A stretch of 64,000 bases of DNA, from contig CACVBU010000520.1 of NCBI GenBank assembly GCA_902728285.1, forward strand, positions 134,261 through 198,260, read 5' to 3'. Origin of the DNA: Clytia hemisphaerica (lineage: Eukaryota > Cnidaria > Hydrozoa > Leptothecata > Clytiidae). A program made the position numbers and the translations under genes. How positions within the stretch are numbered: the stretch's first letter is position 1; every line of letters starts with the position of its first letter. Below the pieces are notes generated by a model, which saw nothing but the letters and a program-made list of their open reading frames with translations, had not been told where the DNA came from and searched no databases. Shown piece after piece: positions 12,501 to 27,500 of the stretch.

Positions 12501-15500
12501 AAAACAACAAAACATATAGGGAAAAAGTCCAATGAAAATCTCCAAAAAAGGCGATTTACGACATATTGGGACGGAAAAAATTTTTTCTCAAAAATCCGAA
12601 TCGGCCACAATTTACGCACATTACTAATACGCATCTTTGTGCAAAAAATAGGGAAATCTTATGATGAAATCTCGAAAAAATGCAAAAAAAACGGTTTTTC
12701 TGGCATATTTTGGCCGGAAAATTTAGTTTACCAAAAGTCAGGCTCCGTCACATTTTAGGTATTGCCATTTTGCATCAGTGTACAAAATTTCATGAAAAAA
12801 TATAAAGTAAAGCTCCAGAAATTCAAGAGAAACCATTTTCCGGCAATTTCCGACGATTTTAGAAAGCTCTGGGCGAAAAGAATCAGTTATATTGAGAATT
12901 CAATCATGCTTGATGGTGGGCATTGTTATCAATAATGATTTTGTGTGAAAAATCAAAGAAATATAAGGAAAAAGCCCAATGAAAATCTATGCCCTTGATA
13001 ATACACTTGCATTATAAAATCATTGTAAAAAGGAAAGATCGACAATAAGAAATTTAAACAAGCTTAAAATGACAGGGCTGAAAGAACTCAAAAATCAATA
13101 AAGTACCTCGAATGCCTTCAAAATATTTCAGTGAAATTATTTTAGAAATCAATGAAAAAGTACATCAAGATATTACTGTGAAAATTTCAAGCCAGTACCC
13201 AACCTCGTTCCCTGTGTATTATCAGCTTTCTTATTGCTTACTGATAGCGCTAGATAATACCCTGGCATTGGCTGGTTTTCGAGCGTGTAAGATTACGTAA
13301 TCCAAAAACAAAACGTCGGATTTCATTCGTTCTTCGTTTTTGAAGCCGTTGCATTGTAGTGTATTCTCTGGCGTCTATCAGTAACATAAAAAAAGCCTGG
13401 AATACACGGGGACGAGGATGGCCAGCACCTGCAAAATTTATCATTCAAACTGACAGGAAAGTTGTCATCTTGAATATAGTTCTTATAATTTCAATTTTGG
13501 CGAAAAACTATTGTTTCTACAAAATACCCCTAAAATATGTTCAAAATTAGTTCAAGTGTTCTATTGGGTACAGATTCAAAGAAATCTAGCAAAAAAAACT
13601 TTTTGTGAAGGAAAATAAGAGCAAAATTTCAAAAAAAACTATCTACCAATAATAAAATTAGCATCTTGATGTTCCTATAAAGCTCGGAGACAGAGATGGA
13701 ACAGCAATTAACTGAAAAGAAAGTGCAGTACATATTCCAGCCGCGGCTTTCTTATACTATGACTATACTAGTATAGTGAACAATTTTGATAAAATCTATT
13801 TAGCACAGCCATACTGTATATTTATAAAAAAAATATTGAATTCTTAAAAATTCGAAAAGAGAACGTTAATCTGGCGAAAACATTCTTCTTGAAACGTTTT
13901 TCGAACAATCAACAAACATCATCAATATAACATAAATATTTTATACAAATTAAAGAAAAAAAAATCAACAGATGGGCCGGATGGAACTGACCATTCAAAT
14001 CAAGACTTTAAATTCTTTACAAATACAAACATAAATTGATTGAATTCAAAATTTGTTTATCCTATTTATTTTAAACGAATTATGGAGAAAATTTCAATTA
14101 GCAGATTGACTCACTAGAGCTCAGACCTTGAATACATACATAAATTGATTGAATTCAAAATTCGTTTAAATCCTATTTATTTTAAACGAATTATGGAGAA
14201 AATTCCAATCAACAGATGGACACACTATTAGAGCTCCGACCTTGAATACAAACATAAATTGATTGAATTCAAAATTTGTTTATATTTATTTTAAACGAAT
14301 TACGGAGAAAATTTCAATCAAAAGATGGACTCACTAGAGCCCAGACCTTGAATACATGCATAAATTGGTTGGATTCAAAATTTGTTTATCATATTCATTT
14401 TAAACGAATTATGGAGGAAACTTTCAATAAAAAATGGGACTGTATCACGTCAAGTCTAAACAAGTTCGATCATGATTTCGTGAATAATCTGTCTGATCAG
14501 TAAGTGAAAAACTCTAATAAAGGCTTGGGGACACGATAAGTTTTTTTCCCGTTGGTGCAATTGCAACATGCTCCATCCCACCAACATGAAACGCTTTCTC
14601 CTGTCTCCACACCCTTTTTCTTTCTACCAATAAAGTCAAATCTCACTTTTGTCCCTGGGACGTTGAATCAAAATTGATTCAGGGGCAAAATCAGCGTGTC
14701 TTTTGGGTATTTCCCTCACTTTTTGTCCCATAAAACAAAGAAAGAAACCATGAGACATGGACTTTTTTCTTGTGTTGATGAGATGGAGCATGTTGCATTG
14801 CACCAACGTGAAAAAAACTTCTCGTGTCCCCAAGCCTTGAAGTCATAAAATAACATTTATACTTTAACATTTTAGCGAACAATGTATACAAATAACCTCA
14901 CATTGAGTTCCCTTTGTTTTGGTGTGCTTTTGTTGGCATCAATTACTAGGGGAGACCTGATGATTTCATCGTGTTTAGAAGTCAGAAATATCACCCTTAT
15001 TCCAATTATTACAATCACGGATGAGCCTGTAGGAAATTATATTATATTTGATGAAAACTTAAATTATATAGATACACAATTAAAATACTTAGTCAAATCA
15101 ATATTGGATAAACCTTGCTTCACGTTTTGGGCATTTTCTCCAATACAAAGCCGCTTGATTCGGTTTACTGAGGAAAATTATAGAGAATTTTTCGAGACTG
15201 ATTTCCAAGCTATAACACGGACTGATGGGAACGAATTGTTAAATGTGTTGGAAAATATGCCATATAATACTATTACTAGCAAACAGACGATTTTCTTTTT
15301 GGTACAGGAATACATGTATACTTCTTTAGAAAAACATCTTTCAGTGATCAAGAAAGCTAAAACAATGTGGGAACGAAAAGAAAGCGATTTCGTGGTATGG
15401 AATTTTGATTTTAGAAGCGATGGGTTATTTCTTGATTGGATACGAAAAGAAAACTTTATTCCAGGTGAACAATATATCAGACCTAAGTTCGATCCACACT

Positions 15501-18500
15501 TGCATCAAATTCTAATGGATCAAATGATCAATCCCCGGTACGACTGGCGTGAAAGATATACTCAGCATATAAAAGTTCAATGTTCATCGTCCAAAGAGCT
15601 TCATTTCTATTGCTGGAAGAAATATGGTTATGGTTATGCAATCCATAATTTCTGGAATATTATTGTTCTAGATGTTTTCCCCAACAATTTTCACGCAATC
15701 ATTGTGGGTGATGCGAAAAGAAGAATATACACTTCCTTTAGGGGAAGGATGACGAGAGATGAATTAATGGAGCATTTGAAAGAAGAAGAAGAAAACGATG
15801 AAATAGTTGTCATCCATTTACCTTTTTTTGATGAAAAAGTAGATGATACATACTTTCAACCAATGAAATTCAACGATGAAAACACAATCAATATAATCGA
15901 GAGCAGTTTCATTGAACAGTCCCCTGTCCTTCAACATGGAAATATTGTTGTAAAAGATAATCACGATTATCGTAACCCCGTGTTTTTCAAGTTGCTATTT
16001 GAGAAAATCAACTCTACTTTGTGTAGAAAAAATTGAATATACATTTTGACTGTTTTACAATTCTGAAGAATTTGGCATTCATCATGATTTAACATTTTTG
16101 AATTTTTCAGCAAAAATTATCTCTGCAGGGTGTCCCATAAAACAATAAAATCTACTGCTCATCAAAATCTGTTATTATGGGACCCCCTGTAGGGAAATGA
16201 GAGTCTGTTTATCTATTGTAAATTCTGTACATAATATAGAAGTCTATTTAACACTGAGAGACGTGAATGTGAGTTATATGTGAGAGGTGCATTTCAGTAT
16301 AGTTTAATCTAATGTGATTTCCTTGGTTCTTAATTTGATTAGTTCAAAGAATTTATTTGAATTTTATAGCTTTTGTTCTCCATTTTCTATTCCATTTCAA
16401 ATCTGAAAATATCCTTCATAATATTATTCATTAGAATATGCCACATCAAATATTAATCTTCAAACAAAACAAGGAGAAACTGTTTTTTCCGGCGAGTTTC
16501 GAACATGGCTAATACGCATCTTTGTGCAAAAAAACCCAGCAATTTCGGCTGTTCCGACGATTTTAGAAAGTTCTGGGTGAAAAAATCAGTTTTATTGAGA
16601 ATTCAATCATGCTTGTTTGTGGGCATTGTTGTCTATAATGATTTTGTCTGAAAAAATAAAGAAATATAAGGAAAAAGTCCAATGAAAATCTGCAAAAACG
16701 GCAATTTCCGGCCAAATATTTTCTTAACAAGCTAGATGCTGAATGGACCTACCTGATGATGAAAGTTAGATAGCAATGCGAGGAGAAAAATGTAAAAAAA
16801 TCAGTCAGAAAATATAGCGTTTAGCAAAAATGCATATTAACGCAATAAATTCATCCTTGATTGTTGATGGGGGGAGAGGGAAGGGTTGTAGGGAAAAAAT
16901 AAATAGAAAGTTCTGGTCGCAAAAAAATCAGTTTTATTTACAATTGAATTATGCTTGATGGTGAGCATTGTTATCAATAATGTTTTTGTGTAAAAAACAT
17001 AGGAATGAATATAAAGAAAAAATACGATGAAAATCTGCAAACATGGTAGACTGGGAATCCAGTCGTTTATAACGTTTTTGTTGAAAGCGGGAAATTTTTA
17101 TGTCGGGATATGGTTAAAATAAACGACTGGGCTAAGGTGGTTTCCGTAGCTTACGGGAGTTCCAGCAGGGCCCGCAGATTTCTGCGGGGTGAGAAAACAA
17201 TCATATACAACAAAATACATAAACAAATAAAAATTTCAGCCAATGAGAATTTCTAAGTGAAAGAAAAAAAAACAAACCAAAACAAACCAACAAGACCCCC
17301 TGAAAATGTTATCCCAAAACATGAAAAAAGAGAATTTTTATGAAAAGTTTGTTGTGCACAAAATATTCTAGACGACTATATTGATGCTCCTGACAAGTTT
17401 TCTATTCCTATTTTTTACTGAATTAAGTCGTCTAGCATGCTAGACTACAAACATGGCGATTTCTTGCATTTTCAACCGAAAAAAATTTTCCTCAAAATTC
17501 GAACTCGGCCATGTTTTGGGCATTGTTAATACGCATCTTAGAGCAAAAAATCAGAAAAACTAATGAGAAAATCTTGAGAAAATGCCAAAAAACCAGTTTT
17601 TACGGCATATTTCCGGCATTTTCGGCCGGAAAAAAATGTTTCTCGAAAATCTGGCTCCGTCACATTTTAGGTATTATCATTTTGCATCATTGTGCAAAAA
17701 ATCAGAAAAAAATTACGAGTCAACATTGAGAAAAGCTATATTTTCTTATTTGGTTAAAGGGAATTTCCCCAAAATACGAAAATCCGTTTTTTAAGGCGAA
17801 TAAGAATTTTCTGGGAAAAACTACTTCAGCCATTCTTTAGAGAATCTTGCCCTTCATCTTTGTACAAAAAATCAGAAAAAACTAATGACAGGATTTTGCA
17901 CAAAGTCCAAAAAACCCTATTTTTAGGCAGTTTTTGGCCCAAATTTGCCCAAATATATATTTTTTCGAAAATCACGCTCCGTCACATTTTTGGCATTGCC
18001 ATTTTGCATCTTTGAGCCAAAAATCAGAAAAAACTAATGAACATATGTCATATTTCGTCAGTGTGTAAAATTTCATAAAAAAATATAAAGTACAGCTGTT
18101 AGCTATGCTAGCGAATATCAACACACCTTGGGCATCATTATGCGCAAGGTTGTTGATATAGCTATCAGGTCCTAGAGATAATTTAATATTGGAAATAGAG
18201 TATATCGGAGTTCATAGAGTAAAGACATAAGAAAACCGTAGTTACAAACTCTTACATTTACACGCTTTTTTTTTTATAAGAATACACTTTATAAGAATGT
18301 CCATGATGAAAATGGGCAAAAAATTAAGAATATGGTAAGAATATCACCATCATGGAATTTAGCAACTGAACCTAAGAATGTCATTTTTAATGCATTTTAA
18401 CCTGTAGATTGCCAATTTCGATCTTAACCTAAGAATACCGTAAGAATATTTTTGGATGGTTTTCGCCAAAAAGTTAAGAATATCCATGATGAAATGAAAA

Positions 18501-21500
18501 AACACCATTCTTATAAAAAAAAAAGCGTGTATCACACCCCCAGAACAACATTTTGTTAGCTCACAAGGCTAACAAATGGAGGTTCTACCGAGATCGTAAT
18601 GATTCGGAAGTTGTTGTGTTGTTCTGGGGATGCGATACGAGAGTGAGTTAGCTTGAGAGCTATAAAGATGAACAAAACAGTGTTGAACATTTGCATAAAA
18701 TATTTTAGCATGAACATTTGAGATGTTTCATGGTTGGAATGGTCAAATGATACATTGAGTTGAAATGGCCATTCGAAGTTTCTTGAATTAAAAAGTTTCT
18801 TGGAATTGACTTATTGATTGATATTGTTATGGTATGGATATGATTTGGTGAAATCATTTGTTGTCCTGAGCAGGACTATAAAATGTTCTGGGGCTCCCTT
18901 GAGCAAGGACAGTACCCCAAAGCTCCCCTTTTTCAGGGTTACGACGAAGTTAATTAACGTATAATGACAGTTACAAGAGGTACGTGTGTACGAATTTTTG
19001 TGATTTGTGGGTATTTATGAGAAAATACGAATGTTGTGACTTACAAATATTTATGGTGAAATACGTATCATGAGTAATATAGCCAAAGGAAGGCGAGTAG
19101 CAATACACAGATGAATATGTTCCTAATGAGAAAGACAACGGTGTATTTGCTTAACGTAAGCACACATTGAAATGGTAGTCCAGCAAGATTACACATTTAA
19201 ACGTAAACACGCTTTGGGAAGGCATCAAATAGAAATGAAGTATTAAACAAATAGAGGCACCAAAGATTATGTACCGTATGGGAAAGAGGAATCCCAGAAA
19301 GATGTAAAGGAAAAACTTTCGAAATCAGCAAAAGGCTAAGAATTCAATATAAAAAAAAAAGGGATGAGAAATATTATGCGCAAAATGAGAGAAAAATTAA
19401 AATAAAATTAGAAGATTTAAATTAAAATCAATGAATCAAGCATGAACACATGCTGAATGTGAGGAAGCAGTTAAGCGAATAACTTGACTAAATTCAAAAT
19501 CTCATCACAGAAGATGAAAAAAGCTGTTTATCAAGCTGAAAAGTTTTGAAAACAAAGCAAACAAACGGAATATTGTCTAAATGTTTCGAGAAATTGTACC
19601 CAAGATGAGGTAAACATAAACAATGGAGAAATTATCTCAACATAGATTAGATAACAAAGTAATTGTTTCTAAACAAATATACAGATTCAAACAAACAGCC
19701 GCTTTCAAACAAGCATTCAATCATACAAGCAGTGATATCTGAAAAATCTGTGCCAGACGAAGCAGATTACTCAGCAGAAGAAGAAAGCGAGTCAAAAACA
19801 AGCTTATCTTCAATCGAAGAAAACGAAGAAGCTAAAAAGGAACAGTCAAACACACCGTTATCAATAGAAGAATGGTTAAAATGTCCTGAAAGACATAGTT
19901 TAGTGGTCAAAGATGTCCGAAGTGAAGGAACGCATGGTTTCACTGAGAAAACAGAATAACATAACAAAACATTATGAAGAAGCTGCCCATGGTTACGTCG
20001 CAGTAAAAACGATTGCATCGAGAGAAGAATGCTAAGTTGATCCATGGTTGTAAGACGCAGAGAAACGCAGTAACAGCTTTCCAAGATAATTATGCGTTAT
20101 CAGATTCTTAAAAGTAAGGTGAATCATGCGGAACTCGACAAGAGACTCGACAACAGAAATCTGAACTATCTTCATCAAGAAACTAAAGCATCAAAATTCT
20201 GATAAGGACAAAGATAAGGAGTACAATTATGAGCATATGAACAATGAAGAGGCATAAGTTATAGCAGGAAACTTAAAGCGCAAAACGAAAGACTTCAAGC
20301 CAAGATTGAACACTTTCGTGAGAAAATGAGTTTCACTAATTGCGCACTTTATTACATAACATATTGCAACTGTTAGATATCAGAAGAGATGATGTATTTG
20401 AAAGAAAACTTGAGTTGCCAGACATGAGATGTTAGATATTATCGCCATGAACAGTGAACGATATGAGAATTCGCTACCCTCCATCGCATTGAAAATTGAC
20501 ACTCATTCTATCCGACGACGAAGTCTTTCTGACACTAATGGTTCAATTAACATTTTATTATATCACTAGAAATAAATATATTATTATTTAAGGCTGTGAA
20601 CCGTTAGGGTACCAGTAAAAAGAAATTGTTTTATTTAAGAGATTATTTTACAAAATTTGTGGTATTTTATTAGGAGAAAATGTGGAACATTTTTTTATTT
20701 CAACGGGGCTGTTAGCTATGCTAGCGAATATCAACACACCTTGGGCATCATTATGCGCAAGGTTGTTGATATAGCTATCAGGTCCTAGAGATAATTTAAT
20801 ATTGGAAATAGAGTATATCGGAGTTCATAGAGTAAAGACATAAGAAAACCGTAGTTACAAACTCTTACATTTATCACACCCCCAGAACAACATTTTGTTA
20901 GCTCACAAGGCTAACAACAGCTCAAGAAATTCAAGAAATAATAGGTTGTTCCGGCGATTTTTAAATAGCTCCGGCTTCAAAAATCAATTTTATTGAAAAT
21001 TGAAACATGCTTGATGGTGGGCATTGCTATTAATAATGTTTTTGAATGAAAAAACAACCAATTGTAAGGAAAAAGTCCAATGAAAATCCAGAAAAACGGC
21101 GATTTACGGCATATTTCAGGCATTTTCCGCCGGGAAAAAAATTTCCTCAAAAATGAAACTCGGCCATGTTTTGAACAATAATAATACGCATCTTTGAGCA
21201 AAAAATCAGAAAAAACTAATGATAAAATCTCGAGAAAATGCCAAAAAACCAGTTTTTCCGGCATATTTCCGGCATTTTCGGCCGGAAAAAAATGTTTTTC
21301 GAAAGTCGGGCTCCGTCACTTTTTAGGTATTGTCATTTTACATCAGTGTGCAAAATTTCATAAAAAAATATAAAGTACAGCTCGAGAAATTCAAGAAATA
21401 CCGTTTTTCCGGCGAAAATCGGCTGTTCCGGCGATTTTTAGAAAGTTCCGGCTTCAAAAACCAGTTTTATTGACAATTGAACCATGCTTAATCGTGGACA

Positions 21501-24500
21501 TTGCTATTAACGATGTTTTTGTGTGAAAAACAACCAATTGTAAGGAAAAAGTCCGATGAAAAAAAAAAAACGGCGATTTTCGGCACATTTCCGGCATTTT
21601 CGGCCGGAAAAAGAATTTTTCTCAAAAATCGGACTCTGCCATGTTTTGGGCATTGCTAATACGAATTTATGTGCAAAAAATCTGAAAAAACTAATGATAA
21701 AATCTCGAGAAAATGCCAAAAAACCGGTTTTTCCGGCATATTTCCGGCATTTTCGGCCGGAAATGATTTTTTTTCGAAAATCGGGCTCCGTCACATTTTG
21801 GGCATTACCATTTTGCATCATTGTGCCAAAAATCAGAAAAAACTAATAAGCCAATCTCGAGAAAAGCTGGTAACAGACGGACGAACGAACGAACGAACGA
21901 ACGAACGAACGAACGAACGAACGAACGAACGGACGGACATCGGTTAATTTATAGGATCTCCAAGGAAGGTCCAAAAATAAGTTTTATTGAGAATTCGATC
22001 ATGCTTGATGGTGGGCATTGTTATCAATAATGCTTTTGTGTGAAAAATCAAAGAAATATAAGGAAAAAGCCCAATGAAAATCTATGCCCTTGATAATACA
22101 CTTGCATTATAAAATCACTAGCCGTCCCGGCGTCGTCCGAGACGACTTCTTACTCCTTTTAATACGCTCGCTTCGCTCGCTTTTCTATTTTTTAGAAACT
22201 TGTAGGGATTTGTATACAAATGTACTTATTTTGCGAGAAGAAATGTTCTTAAATTTAGGCCTTTTTCGTAAAAATTGATGTTTAAAATTTTTAAGGGGAC
22301 ACTAAAATTAATGCACATTAAAAAATATGGTGAAAGTATTTTTAGTTGAATTTTGATTTTTCTTCTCCTTATTAAATTGTATAAATTTGTCATAATTTCT
22401 TTTGTTGAAAACCTTCAAACAATAATGTTCTTGACTCGCTAAAAATAATGCTCATTCATTTTTTGGTGAAAATTGAGTTAAAAATTTCTCGCGAGAAATC
22501 GGTCATAGTTTAAACGTGCTTTTTTGGGGGTTTTTGGGAGAGGAAAGACTATTATTTTCCTCACGCAAGGATGAAGATAAAAAACAAATAGAAATTCAAA
22601 TTCAGTATTAGAGGTACTTGGCAACACCGATCACTCCAAAGACCACAGTGCTTTACGGTGGAATATAAAGAGTGCCTTTTTTCAATACCTCTTAACAGAG
22701 TCAACAATTATTTAACAATTAAACTCAATGCGTAAGTAAAAGCGTTTTCATTTTGCTATCTCAATAGAACAAAAAAAAGCAAACATTGATTAAAAAATTT
22801 CATAATTGAATTGGGAATAAGTCATCAACTTTTCTCATATTGTCAAGTACATTAAATTGAAATGTTTTTATCAGAGTATCAAATAGAAGGGAAATGTCAT
22901 CGGAGCTTTATTAATCTCAAGGGTAATCATAAATATGATATCTTTTTGAAAACTCAAATTTTATCTTCGACGTATTCCCATGTGAATCAAGATTATTTCA
23001 TAACCGACATAAACTTTTTTTTAAAAAACTATAAATTATGCTGATAGTGCTATTGCACAGTCAGTTGTGTTTCTCCATCAAGGAGAAATGTGCTCTCTTG
23101 AATGGAAGTGCACTTGGCGAATAGAATTGAATATACAATCAAAAAGGCGCGAAAAAAATTGCCGTGTATTTAAAAATCGCTAGCGAAAAAGCCTCATGCG
23201 AGAATGGGAGAGTTCCGATTTAAGCGTATTATAATATAGATTGTAAAAAGGAAAGATCAACAATAAGAAATTCAAACAAGCACAAAATGACTGGGTTGAA
23301 AGAACTCAAAAATTAATAAAGTGCCTCGAATGCCTTCAAAATATTTCAGTGAAATTATTTTAGAAATCAATGAAAAAGTACATCAAGATATTACTGTGAA
23401 AATTTCAAGCCAGTACCCAACCTCGTTCCTTGTGTATTATCAGCTTTCTTATTGCTTACTGATAGCGCTAGATAATACCCTGGCATTGGCTGGTTTTCGA
23501 ACGTGTTTACGTAATCCAAAAACAAAACGTCAGATTTCATTCGTTCTTCGTTTTTGAAGCCGTTGCATTGTAGTGTATTCTCTGGCGTCTATCAGTAACA
23601 TAAAAAAAGCCTGGAATACACGGGGACGAGGTTGGCCAGCACCTTCAAAATTTATCATTCAAACTGACAGGAAAGTTGACATCTTGAATATAGTTCTTAT
23701 AATTTCAATTTTGGCAAAAAACTACTGTTTCCACAAAATACCCCTAAAATATGTTCAAAATTAGTTCAATTGTTCTATTGGGTACAGATTCAAAGGAATC
23801 TAGCAAAAAAAAATTTTTGTGAACGAAAATAAGAGCAAAATTTCAAAAGCTATCTACCAATAATAAAATTAGCATCTTGATGTTCCTATAAAGCTCGGAG
23901 ACAGAGATGGAACAGCGATTAACTGAAAAGAAAATGCGGTACATATTCCAGCCGCGGCTTTCTTATACTATGACTATACTAGTATAGTGAACAATTTTAA
24001 TAAAATCTATTTAGCACAGCCATACTGTATATTTACAAAAAAATAATCGTAAAGAGAACGTTAATCTGGCGATAACATTCTTCTTGAAACGTTTTTCGAA
24101 CAATCAATTATCATCATCAATATAACATAAATATTTTATACAAATTAGAAAAAAAATTAATCAACAGATGGGCCGGATGGGACTGATCATTCGAATCAAC
24201 GACTTAATAAAATAGATAGACCAAGAACTTCATACAATGGCTCTTAAAAATCTTTTGTTTTCTATTCATTTTGTATTCTTTCATCTTGCCGTCTTTCCAC
24301 CGTCCGCGTAAGTCATATTACAAAGAAATTAGACTTTTTACAAGCATCTCTAAATGGTGTAAAATCAATTATATTGAATTTCTACTGACCATAAACATAA
24401 TTTTCGATTTTTTTTGCTTACGTCAGATCGCATTTTTAATCATCTTTCTTTCAAGATATTTTTCAATATTTTTCGACAACACTGTTGCGCTTTTCAGCGC

Positions 24501-27500
24501 ATTTTCTTTAAGAACATAAACATTTTTGAAAGACTCTAACTAAGAAAATAAACGTGCGTTCATGGTGCGTTCTTAAGATAGAAAACACAAACACTATCCA
24601 AATACAAATGTTATAATTTTAACAATGTTTACTTATTTTTAAGCCTAAAAGTTTGACTTGAAATTAAGAACATATTCACAAAATTTAGGTCATGTGATCA
24701 ATATCAACCAATAGCTAATCTTAAAAAGATGCTTTTGCACGCGGAATGACATTTTAATGATGCAAAAAATCATTAATTTTTTTATCATTCTTACGCGGAT
24801 TATTTCAATAGGATACTGGTCTATCTATTTTATTAGGTCGTTGTTCGAATCAAGACTTTAAATACAAACATAAATTGATTAACTGAATTCAAAATTTGCT
24901 TATCATATTTATTTCAAACGAATTATGCAGAAAATTTCAATCAACAGATGGGACCATGAACATATAAACGACAGGACATCTATCTTTTATTATCTCTTTG
25001 AAGCGAGCTTCGTTGCCGCCTGTACTTCAAAATTGATATGAAAAATCCGACAATATTCCTTCATAATTTTATTTCTTTGAATTACCTAGGTAAAAGGATT
25101 GATAGAGCTTGAACACTACTTGTAATTCACAAAAATATTATTTTCGAATTTTTTCACAAGTTTGCAATATATTTTATCAACATTTTTCAACTCTGAAATG
25201 CAGAGTTTCAACTGCGTGTATACTTTTGAATCCCTTTTGTCACTCCGATAATTTTTTTTTCGACTTGAAAAAAATAGCTTGCAAAAATTGAGAGCCTGTG
25301 TCATAAGAATATCAAAATTAGAATGTGACACTCTCTAAAATTATTCGACACTTTTAAGTCAAAATTTAGAAATATTGGTCGGAGTTTTGACAAGCTGACG
25401 ATGATTTTGCCTCTGTTATCTTTGTTATTTTATAGATAAAAGACTTGAGAAGAGTAGAACAACAGAGACTTTTGTCGAAGTTTTGACGTTTTTAGCAAGG
25501 TATTCCCAAGTGGTATATCATCAAAATCTATTGTTTCATTTTATGCTTTTAACGAGGCGGCAACGAAGCTAGCACTGTTATCTACAAAAAGACAAAGGAG
25601 ATGGATGTCCAGTCGTTTATATGTTCATGATGGGACGGACCATTCCAATCGAGAGCTTGAATACAAACATAAATTGATTAACTGAATTCAAAATTTGTTT
25701 ATCCTATTTATTTTAAACGAGTTATGGAGAAACGTTTCAATCAACAGATTGACTCACTAGAGCCCAGACCTTGAATACATACATAAATTGGTTGAATTCA
25801 AAATTTGTTTATCATATTTATTTTAAACAAATTATGGAGGAAACTTTCAATAAAAAATGGGACTGTATCACGTCAAGTCTAACAATTTCGATCATGAATC
25901 GTGAATAATCGGTCTGATCAGTAAGTGAAAAACTCTAATAAAGGCTTGGGGACACGAGAAGTTTTTTTCGCGTTGGTGCAATTGCAACATGCTCCATCCA
26001 GCCAACCTGACACGCATTCTCCTGTCTTCATCCCATTTTTCTTTCTACCAATAAAGGCCGCTACCCACTCAGCATTTTATGGTCGTCGAACAAGGCGCGC
26101 GGCTTAATTATTGCATAAATTACATAAATCAAGCCTTCAAAGGCTGTCGCCTTGAGCGCAACAACAATGCCGGAAAAAAGGTTGTAGACAAATGGAATTT
26201 CAGTAAAAAATGATGAGAAATAGAGCAAAATGACTCTTCAATGTGTCTGAAAGGGGATGGAAGTTAAGAAAAACACTTTTGAAGTCGTTGCATTGCTTTT
26301 GAATTGCTTTTGAGGGAGCCACAAGCAAAAAATCAGCGTTTTGATACTGGTGTAAGCCAGTTAACCAAGCCCTTGTGTTGCCCTTGCGGTTAGACTGCAG
26401 TTTTTGCAAATATTGCAGAAGTCTACAAACCTTTTGTCCAGCATTGAAGAGTTGAAACTTTTCAACTTTTTTCGCTAGGCTGTGCGGCTTCCCTATTGTT
26501 CTTTTTTAAATAGCCAATCAGAAGAGAAATTTAACTCTCTTGTACCGTGTGCAAAAAGATATCAACAATAGAAAAAAGAAAAAATGTGCAGCATATCTCC
26601 CCTTTATTTTGGATCAGTGGAATGGGAAAAGCGTTCTGCGACCAAAGTGCCCGAGCTGTGCGCCTTGTTCGCCCACCATAAAATGCTGAGTGGGTAGCGG
26701 CCTTAAAAGTCAAATCTCACTTTTGTCCCTAGGACAATGGATCAAAATTTTGGGTATTTCCCTCACTTTTTGTCCCATGAAACAAAAAAAAGGAACTATG
26801 GTACACGCACTTTTTATCTTGTGTTGGTGGGATAGAGCATGTTGAATTGCACCAACGGGAAAAAAACTTCTCGTGTCCCCAAGCCTTAAAGTCATAAAAT
26901 AACACTTATATTTTAACATTTTAGCTAAAAATGTATACAATTAACCTCACATCGAGTTCCCTTTGTTTTGGTGTGCTCTTATTTGTATCAATTACTAGAG
27001 GAGACCTGATGGTTTCATCTTGTTTAGAAGTCAGAAATATCACCCTTATTCCGATTATTACAATCAATGATTTGGATGTAGGAGATTTTAGTAGGTTTAG
27101 TGTAAACTTAAATTACAAGGATACACAGTTAAAATACTTGGTCAAATCAATATTGGATAAACCTTGCTTTACATTTTGGGCATTTTCTCCAATACAAAGC
27201 CGCTTGATTCGGTTTACTGAGGAAAATTATAGAGAATTCTTCGAGACTGATTTCCAAGCTATAACACAGACTGATGGGAAGGAGTTGTTGAAAGTGTTGG
27301 AAAATATGCCATATAATAGCATTACTAGCAAACAAACGATTTTCTTTTTGGTACAGGGGTTAATGTTTAAGTCTTTTAAAAACCAGCTTTCAGTGATCAA
27401 TAAAGCTAAAAAAATGTGGGAACGAAAGGAAAGCGATTTCGTGGTATGGAGTTTTGATTTAAGTAGCTTTGAACCATTTCTTAATTGGATACAAAAAGAA

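Larger units (their letters stand above)
12886..16440 (+). repeat. Segmental duplication copy A (gene A with flanks)
   Basis: Collinear with copy B from a shared satellite fragment (TTGAGAATTC... near 12890), through the stretch ending GTATAGTGAACAATTTT, a ~100-bp tandem repeat block, the 317-bp MITE, the gene, and 3' sequence to about 16440. A carries the empty versions of the Helitron, hAT-like, Mutator-like and PIF-like sites that are filled in B. Confidence 0.85.
18092..20921 (+). mobile_element. Non-autonomous LTR retrotransposon, young insertion
   Basis: Flanked by a 5-bp target duplication ACAGC (18092-18096 and 20917-20921). The two LTRs start TGTTAGC and end GCTAACA and appear identical apart from a MITE in the left one. 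The interior (18575-20709) lacks recognisable gag, protease, reverse transcriptase or integrase. It has only a short acidic frame (19663-19959, Glu/Ser-rich, charged), so it must have moved with proteins from another element. It is inserted in the ~480-bp satellite-like repeat family. Confidence 0.85.

Noticed and set aside
13112..13300. 62-codon ORF starting MPSKYFSEIILEINEKVHQD, with a 78-codon counterpart at 23321-23557
   Set aside because: Present in both duplication copies, but the frames end differently owing to an indel and no splice or family evidence supports coding.
21556..21947. Overlapping ORFs (e.g. RHILGITILHHCAKNQKK) on both strands
   Set aside because: The same peptides recur in every copy of the ~480-bp satellite-like repeat with frameshifts; repeat translation.
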